A stretch of DNA of 64,000 bases from Strongylocentrotus droebachiensis. Taxonomy: Eukaryota > Echinodermata > Echinoidea > Camarodonta > Strongylocentrotidae. A program made the translations under genes and the position numbers. Each line of letters opens with the position of its first letter. Position 1 is the first letter of the stretch. Where the stretch lies: the NCBI GenBank assembly GCA_035222895.1, contig JAVYIG010000093.1:496001-560000 (forward strand). Direction: 5' to 3'. The notes below the pieces were generated by a model that worked only from the letters and a program-made list of their open reading frames with translations, did no database searches and had not been told where the DNA came from. Below, piece after piece: positions 24,001-36,830 of the stretch.

Positions 24001-27000
24001 CCGACCCCAGCAGAAGTTATATTCATGCCTTGGGAGATCACAGTCAACACTGACAGAACGTCCTGGATGTCGCTTTCACCAGTCGTCAGATTCTATCGAA
24101 AAAACACACAGTTCGAATTGACCGGTTATCGGCTTTTATTCTCGTGTAATTATTCAAGATACTTTCTTCAAACAAGTGTAGTTTTATATCACTTAAAATA
24201 ATCAGCCTATATTTTGTGAAAGAAATTTTAATATGAACTAGCACTATAACACATCATTAGATACACAAACTAACTAAAACAAAGGTCTCGCATTTTCAAC
24301 ATTTCCGTTAATGAAAGGTTTGCGATACTGACTACACCAACAGTCCTTTTCATGACTACACACCCTCAAGAAAGATTACCGAGAGTCCATTTTCAGGACT
24401 CCTCAATCCTCTTTCTCTCTCACATGGTGCATCCGCAAGCCTACTGAGTTATGATATCAAAAGGTTAATTAGGTGGTCTGTCGTCTTCGACAGATCACCT
24501 ATTGTTTTCGTCAGAATTTTCTCTCTTCTTTATTTATTTCTTTATTTTCATTTATTTTTTACACTTTTTTGTGTAGAGGATAACTCAAGATCAGTTTAGT
24601 TAATTTCGTTCAATTTTGACACAGTCATAGGTTATTGTCATGAGACGTGACAGGAACATTTTCAAGGTCATCAGGTCTACACGACGTCATCCAGGCGCCA
24701 TTTTGTGTTTTATTTTGTACTTTTTCCTCAGGATCATATCTTCATAACGGAAAGGCATTTCCTATTCATATTTATCATGATTAAGGTCAATATCCGTCCG
24801 GTCAATTTCAGGTCAGAAAACGCGCGTGCATGCGTACGTCCGCGCGTAAGCGCGCGCAAAAAATAAAAATGCTTCGTAGAGGATAACTCAAGATCAGTTT
24901 AGTCAATTTCGTTCAATTTTGGCACAGTCATAGGTTATTGTCATGAGACGTGACAGGAACATTTTCAAGGTCATCAAGTCTACATGACGTCATCCAGGCG
25001 CCATTTTGTGTTTTATTTTGTACTTTTTCCTCAGGATCATATCTTCATAACGGAAAGGCATTTCCTATTCATATTTATCATGATTAAGGTCAATATCCGT
25101 CCGGTCAATTTCAGGTCAGAAAACGCGCGTGCATGCGTACGTCCGCACGTAAGTGCGCGCGCAAAAAATAAAAATGCTTCAAATCGTCTCAAATTCATTT
25201 TGCATACGTTTTAGGCCATTTTAAGCATTTTGCAAAAAAACGCGCTCACCCGCATGGGCGCGCGTTTTCGCGCGTCCTGGCATTTGGCAACATGAAATCG
25301 CCATATTTTTCAAACATTCTTTCAAGCATTTTGATACATTGTTCATCTTTTTCTGCCCATTAATAACGGAATGAGCGTCCGTTTAAAATAATGTCCGTGC
25401 GTGCGAGCTCTTGTAATACATAGCATACATTGGCAAAAACATGCCTTTCCAAAATCCATTTTAACGCTTTAGGATGCCAGATGAACCCAATTTGTTTCTT
25501 CATATTTTGATAGAGTATGAATTGGAGATATGATTTCATGTCTCATTTTACCCTCAATTAACTCATGACATCATCATAATGGCCTCCGAACTTAAAATTT
25601 TAATTTGCATATTATGACGTCAGCATATTTACGAAAAATTGATTGTATCTCTGTAAATGTTGATTGATTTACTTCCAAATTTTGATATGTTTTAGCTGAG
25701 ACAATTTTCTACAAATACATTTGCCACGAATTTTCATTTTGACGAAAGCATCATGGCGTATTTTTGCGATTAACTCTTAAGCTGCCACCCATACAATGCA
25801 CCCAGTGCCACAGTGCTAATTCCTATTGTGCCACAGTGCTAATCTCCTGCGTGCCAAGTTAATTTTAAGGTTGGTTCAAGTGCGTGTTATTTAAATCTTT
25901 ACAAAAAACAAATCGCTGAATTACTCGAGAAAATCCAATTTGACTGTTGTATACAAAGACGCGTAATCCAAAGCCGATAATCTGATGCACGCGATGGTAC
26001 TTTCAATAGCGCTGCAAAAGCACTCAGCACGGTGCAATGGGCATGAACAATGACTGTTATTACATCTGCTTGCTAGCGCGCACGAAGCACCGTAGCGGTG
26101 GCTTGCTAGCATGAACGTGGCTTTCAATCGATAGCACGCTCGCGTGCACATGGCACTATAACAATAGCGCGCTAGCAGTCTCATGGCATGATAAGAGTTA
26201 AAGGAGGCATGTCAATTTTTCACATTTTGCGTGTATTCTCTACGGGACATGACTTTTTCTCAAAACTGGATTCTACATTCCCGTCTTTCACGAGCAATAT
26301 CTCCGTCCTTTTTGCTTTGTTCTTGCTGAGCTTCGAGTATGTTGTAGCTGAGACAATAATCTATCACAAACGTGTCATTTATTTCTCGATCAGATGCCGG
26401 GATTATGCTCATATTTCACTTGCAAAGTGGGATTTGAGAATTTCATTTTCCGTTTACGTGTAATCGCTTTGGGAAACGCTTTGGTATATCGGTAACGCAC
26501 TTGACTTCCGACCTCGAGGTCCCTGGTTCAAGTCCGCGCGTCTCCAACAAATTTTTTTCTTCACTTTTTTTTCTTTTTGATCTTTCAATGATCATAAGAA
26601 ATGAAGACAGACCACCAAATACGTCCCCATGACGAATTAAATTTCTAGTGATTATAATTAGATCTCTCTTTTAATGATCATATTAGATTCAATAAAAATT
26701 AGTTAATGATAACAATAAAAAATATTAATAATGGATAATAATAATAGCAATAACAATTTAGCAATACGTCTACTACTATTAATTACCACCAAAAAAAAAA
26801 AATTATCACAAAGTAAGAAATTACAACTAGAATTTTTTTCTTCTAGAATGGATTAGTCCAATTTTTTTTTTCCATTTCTAGTTTTAAGTTTGATAGATGA
26901 TTTTGTGGATAAAATATAATTTTCAAGTGTTTAAGGGTTAAGGACATTCCGCATTAAGATGCATGTGCATCTTAGCTGCACAGGGCCAGCAGATCATGTA

Positions 27001-30000
27001 TTTGCTGCGAACAATACCAGAAACTTCATAACAGACTAGAATAAGATCAAGTTTACCTCTCGTAAGTAGATTAAGAGTTGATCAGCTGTTTTATTGCCAC
27101 CGCAGTTATCTGAAGGTACCCATGCACAAGGGGAGATATAATCACCGTAGCAGACGGCTCGTGCTATTGGCTCTCCATCTTGATATATGCAAAACCAAAG
27201 TTCAGATTAAATATATTATCGGTCTCATATTAACACTGTATATTGATTGGTGATGTCGGGGTATGGTGGTTCTTTCTTTTGACTCTCATTATCAGGTTTT
27301 AAGGTTCAAATCCCAGTCCGACACTAAGTCCTTTGGCAAGATATTAATCCACATTTGCTACCCTCCACTCAGGTGTAAACGGGTGCCTGAAAGTTCCTGG
27401 GATAATAATGAATGGAGGGCCCCCAGGAAGAACGTCATGATAACGCTTCCCGGGGTAAAACCTATTGTTATTATTATTAGTATCATCAATATTTTTCTTC
27501 TTCTTCTTCATCTTCCTGTCACTATTATATTACTATTGCTATCATTATTAGTATTACTACATCGTGTACTACTACTGTTGTTATTATGGTTTTCATGTTT
27601 TATAACAGTAATTTTTTCAGTCGGTACTAATCTTAACTTTCATGGGTTTGCTTTCTCATGTAAGCTTAACTATCTAAAGTCTAAAGCAAAAAAAATCTTA
27701 TAAACAGAATATCAGAAATATTTCTTTCATTTTACCATTGACGGAGAACCATGGACATTCTCTACTTGATTTACTCCACGAATGAAGGTCTCCTGACGAA
27801 AACTGGACAATACCATACGGAGATGGCCAAGAGGTGTTTGGACATAGAACTAAGAGAGAGAGAGAGAATTTAGATTTCATAATATGTAATTGCAGTTCTT
27901 GAACATTTTAAGAAGTGATGCAATAGGATATTCAAATTGCTCTTAGTTTCCTTTTTGAGAGTCTGTGCAATAGTGTTAAGTCCCCTGCGCACCAGACGAT
28001 TCTACTGCCATCAAATTTTTGAAGAAAACGCAATTACTTTAGATATGGAAAGTTAAACAAAGATCATTTCATGACCTGCGTTTTCAATAATGAATAATAA
28101 TCACTAACATTTTAGTGCCTTGGTACCTAATTGAAGTCGGTTGGAAAGCATGTGCCGGTCTGACAGCGCTACAAATCTGGCTTTCCCCAAATTCTTATTT
28201 TTTTTTAATTCATATGATTATTCAGAACCGCAATCACGAAGACTTTTCAGGTTCCAAAATTCATATCGAATGCAAAATCGAATCGTTCATAGATCATATA
28301 GTATTCACTTGGCTTCAACCCATTGAAGCACACTGTCTCCATTTAGTGACGTTTTTGCACCCCTTTTCGTCTATCAACAGTTTAAGTCTACTTCCAATGC
28401 AGTACGTTCCGTAGTTCAATTGGATGTAACTAATCATTATAGTGTATAGATTGGCAACACATTATAGGATAAACAATCACTGTTTTGTATGTACACATTG
28501 GCAATTCTTCGGTAAAATTTTGCAACAGTCTTTCATATAGATTCCTCTAATAATTGTGTTCTTCTTCAAAATATGAAGGCGGGGAAGCAAGATTATTTAT
28601 TGCCAATTTGGAGGGAAAACTGATAAAAGTAGAAAATTAAGAAATAGGAAAAGTTCTGACCACCTACGGGTTAAAAATTATTTCAATTGAGCAATATTCA
28701 CCTGTACTTAGTACCAGAAGGATGGAAGGGTCAAAGAAACCTTCAGAAATTTCCGCCACAGAGAATAATCCGCTCCGCAGCAGGTCCATTTCTTCTTGTG
28801 TACTCATGCTACTGTTGGCTATGTAGGCTCTCATATCAACAAACACACCGTCATCTGGTAGAAGTTGATTCACGTGAATGTAAATAGTGCCATTGGTGTC
28901 TCTTTCAGTGTCAAGCGCCTCAAACACCGTTTCGAACTAGATATCAAATGATGCCATCGTAGATATTTAATACAGTCGAGTATTTTTACATAGGATAGGA
29001 CATTTCCTAGCAACTGTCTTTTCTCGAATTTGGTTGTATCTTTAACATAGACACTGACAAAAGTAGCAAAATGTTTATGAAATATACATGATATCATTAT
29101 ACAATGGTAATTATTATCTATGTGAGCAAAGCTAATTTCCATGTCAAACTCATATTGGGCAATGGAATGAACGAAAGAATGAATGTGTGCATGAAAAAAA
29201 AACAGGTAAACATGTATTTTTTTCTGGCTCGTTTTGTTTCTGTCTCGGCTACCCGTACACATGAGTAAGCTTCACATTTTAATAAGCTGGACAACATTAC
29301 TTCAAAACTTAATCAAGAATGTACCCTCAGACCAACCGGGAACAGTAAAGAAGAATGTATAGCATTCTAATTCAGAGATATTTCAAATGATTTAACATTT
29401 TTCATCCCCTTACCTTATCGGTAATAGCACGCACAAGAGTCTTGTAATCTGAAGATTCTTGATCAGCGTGAAATGTCGTGAAATTTCTCACAAGCTTGAA
29501 CTTCAGATGAAAAATAGACATATCTGTATTTTTAAAAAGTTAAACAAAAATATTCACAGGTACTGCTTAATATATATGATATTTCAAAAAAGTTGTCACA
29601 CAAAATCCACTTGAAACATAGTTTGTGAAATGACTTTCATTCTTATTAGACTACCTTCAATTTATTTCCCAAGGTAGTGTTAAAACGTGCAGATGGAATA
29701 TTGCCGCGATCCAATGTTGCATAGTTTCAACGGATATGTTTTGCTTAATATACATAAATGGGGTTGTATAGACGTACCATGGTCTAGTGGAAACCTCACT
29801 GGACTGTGGATCACATGGGTGGTGGTTCGAGTCTCGACACAGTACTAATGTACTTTGGCAAGACAACAATCTACATTTGCCACTCGTCACCCTGGTGTTT
29901 TAATTTGGTACCTGATGGGAGTTTATTCCTCAAATGATTTAAGCGTCTTAGGGCAGCTAGGCTAAAGCTAGGGTAACAATACTACTCTGTAGGCACTTGA

Positions 30001-33000
30001 GCACCCCCTGGATGGATACGTGCGCAATAAAAATGTAACTGTTAATTATTATCACTATCATTACTATCATAAACATTTTAGCGCAAGCACTCCCTGAGCT
30101 ACAATTACATATTCGCAATGATATTTACTGAAAAATAGTCCCGGACAGTTATCTTTTATTATTGGGGTAATAGCATTTGGGGTAAGTTTTATAAGTCTGT
30201 AAGATGAGATAACAAAGTTTTTTTGGGTCGTTGTCTAAAAGTAAAATTTCAGATGTAACTATTTGTTGTGTCAAACAATACCCCCCCCCCCCCCCCCAAA
30301 CAAAATTTACCTCTGATTCTAAGCAGTGCTTGGTTGCTTTCAATATGAGGTCCATTCTCTGGGATACCGACACAGCTATAGTACGCCTGATCAGGGGGGT
30401 TCATCTCGCCGATGATATAGTTAGATATATCACGGGTTTCAGGCACCTTTTTCCCGTCTCTCCACCAGTCAAAGTGCTGAACATCTTGGAATTCACAGTT
30501 CAATATTACCATCTCTGATATACCTACAGTTTTATTTCTTGGGTGAATGGTAACGGATGGCACACCTAGTAAGGATGAATAGAGAGATTTCACTGCCATT
30601 CATCGTGACATTTGTCTGAATACAAATCTAAAATTTGACGATGACTTTATTGATTTGTTCTAACAAACATAAATTATAATGACTGTGTTGTTATAACTGC
30701 TTCAATTTTTTTTTTTATTTGCTATTTAGCTGTTACTACATTCACATGTTTTCAAATTAATTCCCTGAATTTTAAAGCATGATCTCAACAAATATTGTGG
30801 TCAGTATGTTGCTTGCAATCAGTTGAGACATCAACGATACTTTCATATTTTTTTGGACTTTTGTATTTTAGAAATGAATAAGACAGAATTTCCCTGAGGT
30901 CATGAACTTGAGGTAGATACAATGTACGCTCAATCACAAATCTAATTCTTATAACAGAACTATGAAAACACTTATAGACTACATAATTGCTTTAAGATTA
31001 TATTTTATAAAAACATATTGAGATAATACGATACGAAAAGGATGGTCATTCATCTATTAGTTATTTTCGTCAATGCTGATCATTATCTTTTTGTATGAAC
31101 TTTATTATTATAAATTATGAAACTTTTCTAAAAATCGATTAACTATTCATCTAGGTATCTTGCTATCATAATCTATTTTTTAAATCGTTGGATATTGTAA
31201 CATTAACAATAGACAATTTTTGCAATTCCTCACCTCTTTAAAAATTAATTTAACTCGTTTTAGAGTGCTATAACAATAGACAAATTCGATCCATGGCCGA
31301 GGCATGACACATAAGAATCATATCGTGCGGTTTTACTTAAACATCTGTTCTGATATTGTACACGCGAATGAAACCACAATCGTCCCAATGTATCCTGCAG
31401 ATATTGCAATACCAGGCAAGAGATGATTGAAATATGATATTGTTTGTATTTGGCAAACCAACATTATTTAGTTTAAAACACATGGACCTAATACCATCTT
31501 GTGTTTGGTCAATGTTGCATGTTGTTCCCGCGTAGAGCGATGTACACGCACACCGTCGTTCAGCTGGTATGCAGGTACCTCCATTGAGACAAGGTTTCGA
31601 CGCACAGTAGCCTATTGAGAGAAAAAAACACTGGTTCAGTGGTAGAGCAGTGATCTCTTAACTAGAAGGGCCTGATTTAAAAAACTAAGTAAATTTGTAA
31701 TTGCCCTTTGATAGAAAAACAATCCTCAATGCCCAAGTCCCTTGGATAGTACCTAAGACCTTAGGTCCAAAGCTTGCTATAAGTCACTTCTGAGAGAGCA
31801 CTTGTACAAATGACCCCCAAATATTCCCAGATCATTTACACATGTGCATTTCAGAGTAATCACTGCCAAAGTGATGGAGGTATTTCCTTTTAATATATGA
31901 TTACTTGTATGCCTTTATGATTCTGATTCTTGTTCGCAATAAGTTACCTCCTTTGTTGTCTAAAACAATCCTATCAGTGTTTATCATTTGATATAGACAG
32001 AAACAAAGCAATGTAATTATTGTTAAAAACATGGCTTACGCCACGTTCAGGCCTAGGGCCTGCAAAACCTACCACTCTGACAAGAGATGCCGAACCATCC
32101 CTCAGTGCAATTACAGGTGAACGAGTTTAGATGATCAATGCATGTTCCGTCATTCAAACACGGTCCGGAACTACATTCATCAATATCTAATTGAGAAAAG
32201 GAATTCCAACAAAATGACTCGTTAAAAGGGGTATATTCATTCATTTATTTATTTCATTTATTTATTTATTTTATATCCAGTCTCCACTCCAAAGGACTAA
32301 CCACATTGCACATTTCATGGCCAGATGCAATATGCCCTATACGGTAAGTAATATTATCGTACTTGTTTATATCCTGACCAGTGTGTATGTATAAATATTG
32401 GTGCAGAATAAAACACTAACAGACTGTCTGACTCATCAACCAATGGTTCTATATATTTTTGTATTTATATGTATTTATAAATGGACTACCGGGCGCATTT
32501 CTACGTCAAATTACTCTATGTATTCTTTATTGTATGTTCCTAATTACAGAATTACAGACTACATACATAAATACACAAACACATGAACAAAAAACAAAAA
32601 ACAAACAAACACTACCTATTTCACAGGTGTAGCCCTTCCACCCTGGACGGCAATCACAAGAGAAGGCGTTCAGGAGGTTGTTACACTCTGCACCGTTTAG
32701 GCATGGGTTTGAAGAACATTCATCAACATCTGTGAAATAATTCAATCAATTTCATGTTAACTCCTCTAAAACAAATTCTGCCATTCAAGATTGAGCGCTG
32801 ATATCTCCCTTGCTGCTATATTACTAATCTTGACATTGCTTTCATTGATAAGCCAGTTTAACCCTTATAATCAATGTGGCCAAGTAAAAAGAACAAAAAT
32901 GCAAACCGCAGTGTTATTTTCAACAGTGAATTCTCCATTTAATTTGTTTGGAGGACGGATTGTGTTTTGAATGATGGTGAGGTGAGGCGGTCATTGTTGA

Positions 33001-35565
33001 CAAAACAATGCATCTTATAACATTTAACTATTGACTCGGTCCCATACTCAGGTGGACTGCATATTCCATGATTATAATACACCAGTTTACAGTTGTGTGC
33101 GCCATTTTAAACAAAGCCAATGACCTAGAGGTCATGTATTTATGCGTAAATTAAGATTGCGCCCATGCAAATTATGATGATATCACTGCCTGCGCGCTGC
33201 GTTGTGCGCGCATATCATCATTTGCATGGGCGCAATCTTAATTTACGCATAAATACCAGAGGTCAGAGGTTATTGGCCCCGGAACAGGGCCTATTTGGCC
33301 CTGTTCCGGGGCCAATGACCCGAGGTCAACTGTCTGCTCATGCGCACTGATACAACTGTAAACTGGTGTATGGGGCATCGATCATTGTAAAGGGGAATAT
33401 TCAGACCTTTCAATGATACCAACATCAAGTATGAAAATGAGAGAAGAATCAACACTCAAACATTAATTACTTGTTTTCAGGAGTATTCAGTTGTACAGAT
33501 TTCTAAGCATCATGCATTTCACAAAACCATCATCAATACAAGTTCGCTGATATTTCTTCCAAAAAAAATTAACACGAGTTTGTACTTGTAGCCATTTTTT
33601 AAACGATGCCAAGATACCCGACGACTGGGTACCGTTTCTTCAAAGCGTAGTGAATAAGAACATCCCCCTCTTGTTCGGTACCTATAAATGTTGTCAAATC
33701 AATGGATGTGTGGGTTACCGTGTGTCAGGTAATTGCTTTAGCCGAAAAGCGATGAAATTGAGTAAATGCAATTACTGAATTACCACATGTTGTTACGGCT
33801 ACCTGCAATGCTTACGTTGATGTAGTGACATTGCGATCGACAAATTGGTTATATTTATAGATTTTTTTTTTTTTTTTTAAGTATGGGCACAAAAACTTTA
33901 CGAATCGAATCATCAAGATACATCATTTTTATTCTATCTTTAATTTAGGCTGTTCAAATGAAAATGAAATCAAATGAATCCATCCATTGAGAGAGAAAGT
34001 AATTGGAAGATATATAGAGGTTCACTATGTCAGCTTATGTTCACTGGACCAAAGGAACACAGGACCAATTTGCTGTAGGATTAACATGATGCTAAGATCT
34101 TACCATGACACGAAGCTCCATCAATATCAAGATAGTATCCTGGGTTACAGGAACACACAAAACTTCCCGGTGAGTTAGTGCAAGATTGGTTGCATGGAGA
34201 TCCTTCTTGGCACTCATCTATATCTGTATATACGAGTATTAGATGATTAGAAAACAACAGCAACAACAACAACAACAACATAACTCACCAGAGAAACAGC
34301 AGCAACAGAGACAAGAGCAGTAAAAAAAAATAGCGGCAACAGCAACATCGGGAAAATACCAGTAACAACAATGACCACAAGAACAACAAAAGAACAAAGG
34401 GAGCGAGTAATAATGTATGAACCTATCCGAGGGGCAGTTCCAGGAATTTGGAACACTGTCCTTTGCTTTTTGCTTGCTAGCCTAAGTCTGATTTTAGTGG
34501 CGTGTCCAATTAGGGAAAGGAGTGGCAATTGATTCTGCCTCTGGTTTGCAAGTCAATGAAAATATAACAATATAATTGAAACGAAATGACTTTTCATGAA
34601 CATTATATTTCAAACATATGATATTCACGATTATGATGCATTTTTCTATTTTTGTAATAATTTGTTTTCATCACATTAGACTTTTAAAGTACATGTTTAT
34701 ATCCTGATATGCTAAACAGTTTCATTAGGCTACATGATTATTTTTGTTAAGGTGGCTATCTTCTGTGACGACTGTAACTCCATCTGGACAAAACTTACCA
34801 AGTTCACAATTTATGCCGCGCCATCCTGAATTACAGTGGCAATCATACGCGTTCTCCAGGTTATAACAAGTCCAGGTTCCATTTTCATAACATGGTGACG
34901 ATGCACATTCATCTATATCTAGAGATATAATGGGAAAGGAAATGAGAGAATAATGGTTGCGTTGCTTGAAATGTTGTAGTTTGTATGTATCATAGGTATT
35001 TGTTAGTGTTATGGCGATCCTACCACAATCCTCATGCTTTTAAGGGAAGTTTGCCTCCTTCCTACATAAATTTTCCAATATTTCATGATATGTTCATTTT
35101 GTTTTGTCACGGAAATAAATGTTTATTAAATTGAACTGAATTCAAAGTGTGATTTGTATTTATTTCTATCCTAGTTGTCAACGTTGTATATGTTAGTTTC
35201 TTATATATATACATATTGATCTATAAACTCGTAATCAAGTTAAAAGTTTGAATGCGAAATCTATACTCATAATAAATATGGCATTGGCTTGATGTATACA
35301 TATAAATACTCGTATGTATATAATGACTTTGTATAGAATATAAGATACAGAACATTAACGTATCATGTGACAAAACATAAAACAATCATACATACATTAA
35401 TTCATAGTAACGTACTCGTAGTGGTAGTAGTAGTAGCAGCAGTAACACATGTAGTAGGTAATAATAATGATACTATTACTACTACTACTATAACTACTAC
35501 TGCTGCTACTACTACTACGTATACTTCTACTACTGCTACGTCTAAAACTACTACTACTTCTGCTT

Positions 35566-35615
<50 letters not shown>

Positions 35616-36794
35616 ACTACTACTACTACTACTGCTGCTACTTATGATAATATGTTCAAGATAATGATATTAATAATAATCATGACAAAGATAAAAAAAA
35701 ACAATATTGATAATAGTAATATCCTAGATTATTATAGCATTTGATATATCTACGATGTCTGAAGGAGCTCTACAAAAATAAAATTGTATATAGGCCTACG
35801 TATTTTGATTACTAATGAATCCAGAAAGGTCAAAAACTAACTTTCCATAATAATTTGCATTAGGCTTACCTATACATGTAAATCCATCAACATGCAAAGA
35901 ATAGCCCGGGTGACAAGAACATAAATAAGCACCGACGGTGTTGTTACAGATGTGAGTACAGTCATTCGTAAACAGGCATTCGTTGATATCTAGTAGTCAA
36001 ACATGAAATAAAAACATACCATGTAGGTTAGAAGTTACAAAACGTTTCACCAAAATCAGAAAGTCACTTTTTGAGGATAATGACCGTCCCCTGATAACGA
36101 CATTATTCCTCCGTTGACGTTTTAAAATCGCCCGCTGCTATACGACTTTGCAGCTTGATCAATTTGCAATGAATTTCTTCCCTACAAGCAATTTCTGATT
36201 CATTCCCATTACAAATGCTGAAATATACTTTATGACAGGTAACCTATGATTGTTGTTCTTTAATCGTTGATGACTATAAGCACTGGCTATTAAAACAAAA
36301 TACATTGTCTTTGGGTTCGGGTTTAGGAGAATGGGTTTCTGGATTTACTTTCATTACGCGTATGTGAATGCATTCAGTTTAAATGGCGACCATATCAGAT
36401 CATTGGCAATATGTTAATAGTCATATTAAAGCTCAGATCAGATGACCCGTTTGATGTCATTTTTCACAACACTATACAATAGTTGTTAATATTTGGACAG
36501 CAAATTACCAAATAGGTCTAGCTTGGCCTTCTTCTGTACAATACTTACCGTTACACGTTGTGCCATCATGATGAAGCTCATATCCTGCTGTACAGGAACA
36601 GTCGTAAGAACCGGCAGTATTGGTACAATTCTGACTACATGCATTCATGTCTGTAGAACTACATTCGTCAATATCTGCAAAATCAAAACAGACACAAAAT
36701 GATGCCAATAACATAATGTCAGACATAATCATTTCTTCACAATTGAAAGCTTAAAGTCGTTTTCATTCGATTCAAACATTTTTGTAGAGCTAAA

Positions 36795-36830
<36 letters not shown>

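Larger units (their letters stand above)
24472..26618. mobile_element. 2.1-kb transposon-like insert in the intron between exons 25 and 26
   Basis: Left end GGTGGTCTGTCGTCTTC (24472-24488) and right end GAAGACAGACCACC (26605-26618) are inverted repeats with one 3-base gap. The interior has a 303-base tandem duplication, a nested TIR segment (25770-26201) and a tRNA-like sequence near the right end. Long frames are not convincing as genes. Confidence 0.55.

Noticed and set aside
26469..26548. Functional tRNA gene on the plus strand
   Set aside because: Box B is perfect but the acceptor arm has several mismatches and no sound anticodon stem could be drawn.
35367..35744. Thr/Ala-rich 125-codon frame
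   Set aside because: Translation of a trinucleotide microsatellite in an intron.
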